DNA of 64,000 nucleotides from Isochrysis galbana (lineage: Eukaryota; Haptophyta; Isochrysidales; Isochrysidaceae): contig CM030940.1 in assembly GCA_018136815.1 (NCBI GenBank), positions 1,763,501-1,827,500 on the forward strand. Direction: 5' to 3'. Below are positions 35,101 through 44,784 of the stretch, one piece after another; positions within the stretch are counted from its first letter, which is position 1, and the number at the start of each line of letters is the position of its first letter. Below the pieces are notes generated by a model. It saw only the letters and a list, made by a program, of their open reading frames with translations. It was not told the origin of the DNA and did no database searches. The position numbers and the translations under genes are program-made.

Positions 35101-37281
35101 CCCTCGGGGGCGGGGTCTCCGATTTCTTAGCTGTCTTGGGCTTCGCCTTGCGAGGTACAGCCATCGCCTTGGGTACCTCCTCCGCTCTCGCCCTGCCACA
35201 CGCGACCTCCGTCGCAGCGCAATTACCGTTTTGGATAGTCTTGATCTGGTCGAGGCGCTCCATGATGAGCTCGTCCAGCCATGCTCGCCTTGCAAGGAGA
35301 GCCTTCTTGGGCAGACCAAGATGCTGCTCGAATTCCGTCCGCAACACCTTCGACGTGAGCAAATCCAGATCCATACTGGGCGTCATGCGACCGGCCAACC
35401 AGGTCCGTGCCGCCTCAGTGGTGATCGACTCCACTTGCTCAGCCGTTTGGTCGTCTTCGGTATAGACCTTGTCCGTCTGAGTGCCACCACATTCCGCCGA
35501 CACTTCAGCTTCGCCTTCGTTGCCGCCACTCGAGGGCTCTGCTACCAACGGCTCCTCGCAACCCGATGCAGGCGCACCCTCGACTGACTTCTGGCAGTCA
35601 GCAGCAGCCACTCTCTCGCCCGCTGCTTTCTTCCGTGCCGCAATCCGTTCCGCAGCAACTATTTCCGCCATCTCCCTCATCTCGGCAGCATGAATGTCTT
35701 CCTCGGCCAAGCCTTTTGTGCGCGCTGCCATCTCGGCAGACTCTTGCGCTGCCCGCTTTTTCATCTCTGCCTGCTCAGCCTCACGATGCTGCGCGTTGGC
35801 CGCTTGATCCGACGCACGCTGTGTCTCGGCTTGAACGGCTTGGGCAGCAGCCGCGCGCTTGGCTTCCCGCTCACGCTCAAGCGCCTCCTGTTGCTGTGCT
35901 TGCATCTTCGCAACAGCGGCAGCTGCCTCCTGCTCGGCCTTCCGCCTTGCAGCCTCGGTCTGCACCATTCGCTCCGCTTCAGCCTGCTGGGAGCGGTCGA
36001 TACCAGCCGCATCGTCTAGATCCTCCAGTCGTTGACGTGCCGGATCTATGACCCGTTGATTCACTCCAGCTAGCACTGCTTGATGGATAAGCACACGCAG
36101 CAAATCTCCCGAGTGCCATGCCGGTGTCGAGTGCGCATTGAGGATGGCCGCCGCTGCTGCATCCGCTTTCTGCACCTCAGCCAGCTTGATGCGCAGCTGT
36201 TCAAGGGCCTGATCCAGGGTCTGACCGCGAACCAGCCGTTCGGCAAGGCGGTCACGTAGCGCGGGCTTTGAGCCACTGTTGCTAAGACCGAGGCGACGGC
36301 ACAGATCTTTCAGCTCGATCACACGCAGATTGTTGAGCATCGAGCCCAGGCGAGCTAGTGCAATGTCAGCGTCGGTGGGCGCGGCAGGTGGTGGCGGCGG
36401 CGGTGAGGGCGTTTGCCGCGGCCCTGACTGCTGATTGGTTGGTGGGCGAGCGGCACCGACTTGGCTGGCGCTGTTCGCCCGCATTTCGCGCATCCGCATC
36501 ACCTCCAGATTGTACTTGTCTCGGAGGGGAGCATCGCACAGGATCTGTAAGTGAGATGGGCACAGAAAGTTAGAGAACACCGTTGGCGTGCTCAGACTCG
36601 CGAATTCATGAAGGAAAGCAGCTTTGTGGGTGCCTCAGTGCGCTGATCACCCGATGCGCTTCGGAGAGGATCTTGAAGGCATCCTCGGCACCTCGAGCAC
36701 GGTTCTTGTCTGTGAGCACGAAGGGTAGCGCGGCGTAAGCGTTTCTTTGAAGGCTGGTATCGACTATCGCTGAGGGAAAGCTGATGGTGGAAAAGCCCGC
36801 ACCGGGGTGTACCGCCTTGCTGAGCTTTCTGTATATGGACACCTCCTTGTCGGAGTCGAAAGTTGCGCGCGTGACTCCAAACACCTCGTAGTGGTCGCCC
36901 GCCTACGTGAGCGCAGAAGGGCATGAGTTTGGAGACACGCGCTGGCAAGCAGCAGGCGCCAGGAAAACACCGACTCGCACGCTTGAGCGCAGGGCTGTGT
37001 GAGCCCGCCCTCCACTGGTTACAGAGACGCGCCTCTTTTCCATTCCTCATCACGCCTCGCTCCGCCTATGCCCTGCTCGCCTTCAGGATTCGGTCGACGG
37101 CCGCCTTCATCTCGGAGCCGGGCCCAAACTTTCTGAGCGTCTCGACGAGCTTCCTCGCCTGTTCGAGGCTCTCGTCGAGCCGGAGAGCCTTCTCGGCAAA
37201 TTTGAGCGCCCCCTCGTCGTCCCCGCCCTCGTACCGAGTGTTCGCCAGTCTGAGTGCATCGAGCGCTGCGTCGGCGTTCAT
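32149..37281 (-). CDS. J-domain protein with SAP, chromodomain and DEK-C
   Basis: Seven exons, 37281..37081, 36902..36803, 36709..36651, 36544..33437, 33345..33158, 33054..32433 and 32313..32149, give 1,480 residues with all phases consistent. In order: an N-terminal helical repeat like that of DNAJB12/14 (1-67); a J domain (about 68-135) whose HPD triad is rebuilt across an intron; SAP (190-224, VIELKDLCRRLGL); an Ala/Glu coiled coil (300-430); a DEK-C-like segment (513-551); three Ala/Ser/acidic repeats containing DSSDEE; a chromodomain (803-856, [21 protein letters not shown]); and a C-terminal DEK-C domain (NQIKEKISAKLGADMTPWKSTI). J domains stimulate Hsp70 ATPase. SAP and DEK-C bind DNA and chromodomains bind methylated histone tails, so this looks like a chromatin-tethered Hsp70 co-chaperone (inference). 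Intron 1 has a GC donor (AAG|GCGAGC). Sense-strand CT tracts lie 100-400 bp upstream. Confidence 0.88.
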
Positions 37282-37384
37282 CTGTCTCGAGGAAGGAGGA
37301 GGGAGATTCAAGACTCCTCTCTCCCTTTCGTTACGGGAGCGATAGGGGAGAGTGAGAGAAGGAGTGGCGGCCTCTCGGCGCTCA

Positions 37385-37700
37385 CCTCGCCGCCAACAGC
37401 GAGAGGGGAGGGGGGAGGGAGGGAGGGAGGGAGGGAGGGGGAGAGGGGAGAGAGGAGAGAGAGAGAGAGAGAGCGAGAGCGAGAGCGAGAGCGAGAGAGA
37501 GAGAAGAGAGATAGAGAGAGAGAGGGGGGGGGAGGGGGAGGAGGGAGGGAGGGAGAGGGAGAGAGTAGAGAGCGCGGAAGACAAGGGGCAGAGAGAGTAG
37601 AAAAGAGAAGCGGCAGAGAAAGAGGGACGTGGGGGGAAGGGAGAGAGAGGGGGAGAGGAGGAGGGGGAGAAGGAGAAAGAGAGAGGGAGAAGAATCCAGC
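37385..37700. repeat. GA microsatellite upstream of the J-domain gene
   Basis: (GAGAGA)n with GGGAGG blocks on the plus strand, so CT-rich on the sense strand of the J-domain gene. Confidence 0.9.
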
Positions 37701-38165
37701 GACGGTGTCACTCAACCACTGAATGAACGGCGGAGTTCCTTTAATAAAATCGAGGAGTGAGGTGGGGAAAAGGAAGGCGACAGGCAGCAGCTCTCCTCCT
37801 CCCCCCCCCTCCCCCTCTCCCCCCGGCCCACCGGTAGACTGCGGGGGGAGGGGGGGCGGACGGTTGGCGGGAAAAGTGCAGGAGCTACGGACTACTCCAC
37901 GATTTATTTTGTATACTTCTACTTTACTCTAGACTCTACAAGTACGCGCTTTAAATATTGTCCGGCGATGGCTGCGCGTAGCGCGTAAGCGATAAGCGAT
38001 TTTGAAATCGCGCAGGGGCGCGTTGAAATAATTCCTACCCTACCTTGAAACGGCGGGGGGCGGGTGGGGCGCGTACGGCTGAATCCCACCTCGCAAAATG
38101 GAAAATAGCGGCCAAATCCAAATCAAATCACGTACGTGAACGTGAACGTGAATGTGAACGTGAAC
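37701..38165. other. Intergenic DNA, no gene seen
   Basis: Contains C-runs and a short tandem CGTGAACGTGAA repeat at about 38,130-38,165. No coding evidence. Confidence 0.45.
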
Positions 38166-38375
38166 TTGTTGTATTCAGGCCTCTTGGCATGAATATTTCG
38201 ACATGGGTACGTGCCTTCGTCGTTATATACCGTCTTCTATGTTCGTCGTGGTCACGCAAGACGTGCAGATTCGGATTGTCCCTGGGCTCAAGTCTTGGTC
38301 CGCCGGTTTTCGTCTCGAAATTCGAAGATTTGAGTTTTATTTTTACCGTTACGGTAATTGTCCCTAGTTGGGAGA
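38166..38375 (-). mobile_element. Family R3 element fragment, copy 3
   Basis: Reverse complement of the 7,265-7,510 segment. Matching words include TTGTATTC, GGCATGAATATT, CAGATTCGGATT, CTCAAGTC and TTTCGTCTCGAAATT. The encoded peptide YLPTRDNYRNGKNKTQIFEF parallels YYLKRANNYSNSKNKIRI of copy 1, so conservation is at protein level. Confidence 0.6.
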
Positions 38376-38410
38376 TACATATTCACCGTATTTGGCCGAA
38401 GGCCAAATAC
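38344..38410. repeat. Two perfect hairpins at the R3 edge
   Basis: TTACCGT-T-ACGGTAA at 38,344-38,358 and GTATTTGGCC-GAA-GGCCAAATAC at 38,388-38,410. GTATTTG is repeated three more times just downstream. Confidence 0.75.
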
Positions 38411-39019
38411 AGACCGTATTTGCCGTATTTGAAACCCCCTCCATGTGCCCCTCCGTATTTGGACGGTGGCGCGCGCCCGCGCCCGCACACGCGCGCCCGC
38501 GCGGCTAGCAGCCGCCCGCGCGGCTAGCAGCGGCCGGCGCGGCGCGAGGCATCTCACCTCAACAACTTCTCAACGAGCTCAGCACTGGGACTCACATTCG
38601 CATCACCAACCCACTGCTCCTCCCCATCCCCATCACTATCCTCATCACTCTCCCATGGCGAATCTGAGAATCTGAGAATACATCGAGATTGAGCATCAGA
38701 GGAGTCCGGAAGCTTGAGGTGAACTGAGATGAAGTCCATGATGAATGTAGACATAGATTGAGAATATTCCAGATGTTCGAGATTGACTCAGACGTAGCAC
38801 ATCGTGTGCAAGGGAGTGGAGACGATCATCGAGGTCAAAGTCCGGAGGGTTTGACTTGATGGAGGGAATCTTGCAGATTATTAGTAAGGCCTGACAGTGA
38901 GTAGAAAGTAAAGGACGGCGTCCTGTGATACCCCCCCGTAAGGCGAGTGCGGGAGCCGAGGCTTAGACATTAGATTGGTACGTAGAGACACGTGTTTCGT
39001 AAGAACGACCGGAGAGGAG
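38411..39019. other. Intergenic DNA, no gene seen
   Basis: GC-rich tandem GCGCGGCTAGCAGC at about 38,505-38,535. A short minus frame (38,754-38,554) with an acidic stretch has no support. Confidence 0.4.
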
Positions 39020-39059
39020 GGGAGCGCGCTCCATGGGCCTATTGCTTTTATAATAGTTG
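39020..39059 (+). mobile_element. Family X hairpin terminus, copy D
   Basis: GGAGCGCGCTCCATGGGC, then stem CTATT (39,039-39,043) and AATAG (39,052-39,056) with an eight-base loop, then TTGAAAC. Placement matches the other family X ends but the stem sequence is different. Confidence 0.55.
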
Positions 39060-39261
39060 AAACGGCTCGCCCCGAAGCGTCAAGGTTATTTCATGTTGAA
39101 ACAGCCCCGTCCATCGGAAATCTTTACCATTCAATTGCACCAGCCTTCAACGGCGGGACCGAAGCGGGGGAGGGGGTGGATATTCCACTGCAACAACTCC
39201 TCTTTCCAGCCCCCCTGCATGAATAGATTCCACGGGCCTCAGCCTTCAAAGACGGTAGAGG

Positions 39262-41041
39262 TCATATGTCTTCCAAATACTGCATTCCGCAATAGCCTGC
39301 ACACCCCTTTGGATATGGTGTCTGGTCATGGCATTTTTCCAAGGCCGGTAGCGACATCAGGCGTAGCGATTGCAATCGGTAGAGTGGTTGCTTGTGCGGC
39401 AGGGACTGACGAGGCGTAGCCATAGACTGGGATCGCATGTGCATGTGTGTAGGAGGCGGCGCTTGGAATGACTGCAGGTCCGCACTCGCCGCAGCCGCCT
39501 TTCGCGCACAATCCGCAGGCGTGCGAATACCAATGCCAAACTTTGCCATCACGGCCGGAGCACTGCCTTACCATGCAGATTATAGAGAGAAGGAGCAGGA
39601 GGGAACCTCCGACAAGGCCACCGCCAACGGCCAGAGTGAGCGTGGCGGCCGCCTTGGCGTCAGCCAACTCGCCGGCCGGGTCGAACATCTTGGCGCAGAT
39701 CGGATTGAAGCTCAGCGCGCAGTAGTATACGAAGAAGTCGCCAAAGCTACAACACCAGGGGAGGGAGATCCATGGCTGAATATGCGAATGAGCCTAGACT
39801 CAGTCGTTAGCCTTCATGAAAGGTGATTTCAAACCATTCAATCCTTGGAATTCACTCGGTAGCTCAACAAGCACAATTATGTGCGAGACTCAACACGGCC
39901 AGAGCACAATAATGTCGCCGCATTCCGTTAGCTACTACTGTTCTACCTACCTGAACTCGGGAATGCGGGTAGATTCGGACGGCTTCCAGCAGGCGACGCC
40001 ATCTCCGCGACGATGGTATTTAGCATCATGAAATGAATAATGATCATTTGTCCAATGTACCGCCAAATCCGGCAGGTCAAACATCGTGCACCTGAGCATT
40101 TGCCAGAGGCCAAGAAGTTTGATATGAAGCGTATGTCACAACAAACTCACGATGGAGGCCGCCGATGCACTCAAGCACGTACATGCCTTCGTGCAGCTCA
40201 ATACTGGTGTGGCGTGAGAGGACTTGATTCATAGAGGTCGAATTACCCGCGACCGTGGTGCGCTCAATCGAGGTAAAACTGTCAGAGACCGCGCCACTGT
40301 TGTCGTGAACCTATGCAAATCGGAGCAGGGACTCATCTACAACCCGTGTGATGGATTTGGGCAAAGGCGCGTCACATGCAAGTGCCCCAGCTGACTCAAA
40401 TGAGAGGGGTGTGCAGAGACGGCGGCGCTCCTCCACCCGGGACTCTAGTGCACCTCCCTCCCACAGATGTCAGCGCAATGCACCTCAATCTTCGAGCGGA
40501 TAATTTCGTAGCCAACGCCGCTACCTAGGCGGAAGGTGGAGAGCTCGGGCGAGCCATTGCCATCGAGCGGGCCGCTAAAGGTGTAGACGATCTGGGCGTG
40601 ACAGATATCCATCCTGCAGTTCTTGCCGCAATCCCTCTGTTTCTCTATCAGCCTTGCCCACACCTCCTCGACCATGCAGAGTGAACTGAGCGGAGCAAAG
40701 TCTTGGTCGGCGTCACGCTGCTGTACGAAGCTCGACTGTCCTGCACCGATGCCGAGGAGGATTGCGCCGACGACGATGCCCGCGAGCGCGACGACGGTGA
40801 AGAAAGCAGACCAGAACTTGCGCTCACACCACGTGCGGCAGTTCCGCCCTCCTTGGTGCCGCGTAAGCAGCTGCAGCCTCTCTCCTGGCCGCACGCCGGC
40901 AGCAGAGAGAGAGAGCGAGAGACGGAGAGGCCGGCCACGGGCAAGAAGGGGCTGGCCACCGGCCAGGCTATCCACCCGCTCGCCCTCGCCCACTTCGATC
41001 GAGCGAACGCCGTGAGCCCCGCAGTCGAGCACCACGCGCAT
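39262..41041 (-). CDS. Two-TM protein with ubiquitin-like N-terminus
   Basis: Exon 1, 41041..40454, encodes 196 residues. Residues 1-67 (MRVVLDCGAHGVRSIEVGEG, then LLARGRPLRLS and GERLQLLTRHQGG) resemble a ubiquitin-like fold ending in Gly-Gly. A strong TM helix (about 77-100, FWSAFFTVVALAGIVVGAIL) and a Cys-containing domain follow. Exon 2, 40310..40151, joins in phase 0 (VHDNSGAVSDSF to CIGGLH). Exon 3 is probably 40002..39951. A later segment from about 39,800 encodes FGDFFVYYCALSFNPICAKM, then a second TM helix (LAVGGGLVGGSLLLLLSIICM), ending by 39,262. I could not fix the exon 3 to 4 phase or the C-terminus. Function is unknown. The ubiquitin-like call is from pattern only. CT-rich DNA (sense strand) sits just upstream of the start. 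Confidence 0.6.
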
Positions 41042-41049
41042 CGGGCCAC

Positions 41050-41165
41050 AATGGAGAGGGGAGAGGGGGGGAGGGGAGAGAGAGGGGGGAGGAGGAGGGA
41101 GGAGGGGAAGGTTGGGACGGAAGGCCCATTAGAAGAGGGAGAGAGAGGGAGAGAGAGAGACATTC
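41050..41165. repeat. GA-rich tract upstream of the two-TM gene
   Basis: GAGAGGGGAGAG repeats, CT-rich on the sense strand of the minus-strand gene that starts at 41,041. Confidence 0.8.
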
Positions 41166-41310
41166 GGGGGTTTTTGAGTCATCTCGTGGCTCAACTGCGA
41201 GATTTCTTGAGTCGCCGCTCTTGAGTTACTCTTGAGCCAGGACTCTCAAACTCTTCTAGTGGGGAGAGTTGAGTTCGCGCGCTGTGCCAACTGTCACTCA
41301 ACAAAAGAGA

Positions 41311-41945
41311 TGGCGGGGGAGGAGGTGCGCGCCGCCATCCGCGCGCCCAACGATGCCCTGCACCCTGCCACGTGGGATGCAGGCCAAGGGGTATGTGTTG
41401 AAGCGGCGGAGCCTGCAGGCCCCTTTGGATCACCGCGGACAGACACCCTCGCCTCGCCTCGACGCCACAGGGGGTGAAGAAGCCGCGGAGCCGCAACTGG
41501 CGGTGGAGCGATGAGCGCAAGCTCAAGCTTCTCTCTCCGCCAAGTGGTCATCGCCGGGAAGAAGGCCTTCCAGAGCGCACGGGGCGCGAAGGCCGACGCG
41601 GAGTTCACGTCGCAGGCAGACGTGTGGATGAACGGGGAGACGGGCATCCTCCCCGTCCTCTTCCGCAATGGTGATGGCTAGACGACTTTCACACCCAGCG
41701 AGGGCGAGCCGCTACCGGGGCACCAGTCGACGATGCTAGCGCTGAAGAAGTGGCTCAGCGTGTGTTCTGCTGCCATGCACCTTGCCCAGCCCCTCCCTCA
41801 CCGCGAACGCGAACGCTTCAGCACACTCAAACTGTGCACGCCCCCCCCCCCCCCTGCGGCTCGCATCGCAGGACGGCCGCCACTTGTACACGCAGGGCAA
41901 GGAGCAGGCGGACTCTCCCGCGTTCCCGACGCCATCGCCTATACC
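41311..41945 (+). pseudogene. Broken gene with in-frame stop
   Basis: Protein-like segments occur in order on the plus strand. They are MAGEEVRAAIRAPNDALHP (41,311), then QVVIAGKKAFQSARGAKADA..FTSQADVWMNGETGILPVLFRNGDG to a TAG at 41,679. In the same frame TTFTPSEGEPLPGHQSTMLALKKWLS then leads to a GT donor (41,760), and after a CAG acceptor DGRHLYTQGKEQADSPAF. The stop codon splits an otherwise continuous protein, and a family T element follows at 41,960. I do not recognise the family. It may be a decayed gene, or the stop may be bypassed by splicing. Confidence 0.35.
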
Positions 41946-41959
41946 CCTACCTCCACTCC

Positions 41960-42160
41960 CCCGCCCGCTCCCCCCCTCGTTCCTTTTTCTTCGGTTTTGG
42001 GGGGTCGGCCCATGTACACTACTTTGGGCCTAGCGTTTGTGGGAGGGGAGGGGCAGGCCTCTTGCATTTGTTTTGCATTTGTCTCGGGACTAGACCGTCC
42101 CTCAGGTGTGGGGGCCAGGCCTCTCGGCCTTAATAAAAATTATATACATAAATAGACGGC
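41960..42160 (+). repeat. Dispersed repeat family T, copy 4
   Basis: CGTTCCTTTTTCTTCGGTTT, GGGTCGGCCCA, GTACACTAC, GGGCCTAGC and GGCAGGCCT blocks match the other copies. It ends near AATAAAAATTATATACATAAA, which includes a polyadenylation-like signal, suggesting a retroposed transcript end. Confidence 0.55.
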
Positions 42161-43165
42161 GGGAGAGGTGTAAAAAAAAAAGTGAGCCTCAAATTTGCAC
42201 CTCCTGTAAAGCCTCCCCATCCTTAACAGTTTAAAACCCGTCACGAAACACAAACACCCACAAAAAACACACACTACCCACACAACGTGACAGGTCTTAA
42301 AGATCCTGCTATCCAGGCACTAAATGATGAAGGGTACGGTCGGTAACATTGGAGACTTGGTGTGTAATGCGGGTGAGTTGGCACTGTTCAGTGGCAGGAA
42401 TTCGTTGCAACATTTTTTTCGTTTGGATTCTCAATCGTCCATCTGCATTGGAGGGGCAAGAAGGGAGGCTTGTTGCAAAACAAACCGTTCAAAAATTACA
42501 TTCAGTTTCAACCCCATTTGCCACTAAGGAGGAAAAAAATAGTTTCGTTACACGTCTTTAGGTGATCCTGTACTTTTGTACTTTAATGAGGGGGTCGAAC
42601 TTATACCGTCCACATGAGGGTAGTTGCCGAAAAAAAAACCAAACCTGAGGTTGCACCCTCTTCCCGTATACTCCATACTTCCGCCCATAGTGGGGGTGTT
42701 CTAGGTCCCGTGCCATTGGGGTTGTGCCAGATTCCGGATTGGCTGCGATAGGGCCCCGGTTATGCTGAGCTATTTGCACTCCCATTGCCTGCCTCAACTG
42801 GCTGCAGCGCACTCTCCACTACTAAGGCGCGGCACTCAATAACTGAGTCCATATCCAGGGCGCGTTGGCCTTTTATGCGTTGCCGCGCGCCTGTCCAAGC
42901 CTGTTGTGCGGAGCAATGAGCACAGCTCGGCGTGGTGGGCACGCATGCGCACAACAAGGCGTTGCCAATCACAAAATAGATTCAAGCTGCGTCCAAGCTC
43001 CTAGCAGGAGCCCGACAGCTGTGTGGCTGCGCGAGCAACCATACCTCGATGCCGCCGTGATCGCAACCAACCTAGCAAGTGGATCCAATGCACGGACGCA
43101 TTGCTTCGCCATCTGCGTCCGCAGCACTCCCATCTCCCTCTCTGCCAAACGCTCATACCATGTAA
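42161..43165. other. Intergenic DNA, no gene seen
   Basis: An A-run at 42,171-42,181 and A/T-richer DNA to 42,560. Short frames on both strands (for example minus 42,812-42,558) have no recognisable features. Confidence 0.4.
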
Positions 43166-43891
43166 CTATCTGACTCGGTCGAATGGCTCCTCCTCGTAGG
43201 AGCGCTGGAGGTCGTAGTTGGCCTCCGCCTTCATGATGAAGCGCTTTGAGGTGGGCCATGCGACAATAACCTCGGCGACATAGAGCAGCAGCATGAGACC
43301 AGACATGACGTACTCCACTTCGAGCGTTGTCCAGCCAAGGAAGCTATGCGCGGTCAGGAAGTAGAGCTGTGGCAGGATCTGGATGATTGACGAAAAAAGG
43401 AACGGACCGAGCAGTCCGATCTGCTCATTCAGGTTGCCAAAGTAGCCGAGCGCGAGGCGCATCGGCTCAAAAACAAGCCAAGCGATGAAGAGGGTCGGCG
43501 AGATTATGATGACCTGCAGCGGTGGTCGCCACACCGACGCCTTCCACACGAAGAGAATGCTCCACGCAATAGCCCAGAGTGCCGAGAGCAGCAGGTTTGC
43601 CATAATGAGCTGCTGCAGCTTGGTGGAGCTGGCAATTTCATGGCGCGCGACGAGCGGGCGCGAGCGTAGAGCGCCGCTCACGGCGGCGATAAGCCTCTCT
43701 ATGGCAGATGGTGGCGGACGCGCCGAGAAGCGCCGCTCGCCGCTCTCCTGGCCCAGTATCGCCACCTGCGAGCTGCGGCCCACGTGGCTGCTCTCCGAGC
43801 GCTCCTCTCCGCCGCTCTCCGAGCGCTCTTCCTCGCTATCTGACGCGGCACGCGTGCCCGAGCGGCGCTCTCGTAGCCGGAGGGACGCCAT
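43166..43891 (-). CDS. TMEM17: TMEM17-like ciliary transition-zone protein
   Basis: Single exon, 241 residues. A charged, disordered N-terminus (1-60) precedes four predicted TM helices: LLLSALWAIAWSILFVW, VIIISPTLFIAWLVF, FLFSSIIQILPQLYFL and VMSGLMLLLYVAEVIVAW. The stretch MRLALGYFGNLNEQIGLLGPFL is characteristic of the TMEM17/TMEM216 family, whose members have RLYLGY.GNL.E at the same place. TMEM17 belongs to the tectonic/MKS complex that gates the base of the cilium. With CEP104 at 2.2-5.0 kb this supports a ciliated host. The gene diverges from the receptor kinase to its right, and a GA-rich (sense strand) tract precedes the start. Assignment to TMEM17 over other family members is likely but not certain. 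Confidence 0.8.
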   Translation of the reverse strand: MASLRLRERRSGTRAASDSEEERSESGGEERSESSHVGRSSQVAILGQESGERRFSARPPPSAIERLIAAVSGALRSRPLVARHEIASSTKLQQLIMANLLLSALWAIAWSILFVWKASVWRPPLQVIIISPTLFIAWLVFEPMRLALGYFGNLNEQIGLLGPFLFSSIIQILPQLYFLTAHSFLGWTTLEVEYVMSGLMLLLYVAEVIVAWPTSKRFIMKAEANYDLQRSYEEEPFDRVR

Positions 43892-44468
43892 CGGCCCAGC
43901 CGCGCACCAACGCTCTCCCTCACACCCTCTCGGCCTCTCGCTCTCTCCCTCCCTCCCTCCTTCCCTCCCTTTCTCTCTCTCCCTCCTCGAGCGCGCCGCC
44001 CGGCGGTTGACGGCCCGAAGACTTCAGGTTTGACTGCCCTACTATTCTACCATCAGTCTCTAGAGTTTTGTAGTTTGCCACGCTCGCTAGCCGCCGGGGG
44101 TGGGCGGGCCGCTTCAGCTTCTCTCCGTCCTTCTTTACTCTAGAGTAGGAGTACTAGTACTTTACTCTTTACTCTACTCTACTCTCTAGGGGTAGAGTAA
44201 AGTAGGGTGTACACTGTGGCTCTTTCATCACTCTACTTCCTACTTGTACTCGTATCAACATCTTTGACTCACAGAGGAGAACGCCGCCCCCTGCCCCTCT
44301 GTCGCTCGCGTCCTACTCCATGATATTCTAGTATTTGGGCATACAATCCACGTACGGCAAGCGCTGTCACTCCTCGCCCACTTTGCTTCTCGTACTCCTA
44401 CCTCACATTTTATCCTCGTACATTCTGTACGTAGTAGTACTCGATGAATTCGCTCCCCACCACGGCAG

Positions 44469-44507
<39 letters not shown>

Positions 44508-44784
44508 GCCCCCCCCCCCCCGGCCCCCGCCTTCCCCCCCGCGCCTGCCCTTCCCCGGGTCCCCGCCTCCCCCCCCTTCCCCCCCTCTCTCTTCTCTCTC
44601 TACCCTCTCCCTCTTTTCCCTTCTTCACCCACCCACCTTCCACCTCCTCCTCCCCCTCCCCCGCTCCCCCCCCCCCTCCTCTCCCCTCCCCCCCCCCCCT
44701 CCCTCTCCCCTCCTCTCCCCCTCCCCTCCCCTCCCCCTCCCCCCCTCTCCTCCTCCCCTCCCCTCCCCTCCCCCTTCTCAACGG
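43892..44784. promoter_or_regulatory. Divergent intergenic region with two C/T tracts
   Basis: Lies between the TMEM17-like start (-) and the receptor kinase start (+). A CT/CCCT tract at 43,935-43,990 flanks the first and (CT)n plus C-rich DNA at 44,465-44,780 flanks the second. In between are tandem TTTACTCTACTC words (about 44,150-44,210). It plausibly acts as a bidirectional promoter; no TATA box is evident. Confidence 0.45.
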
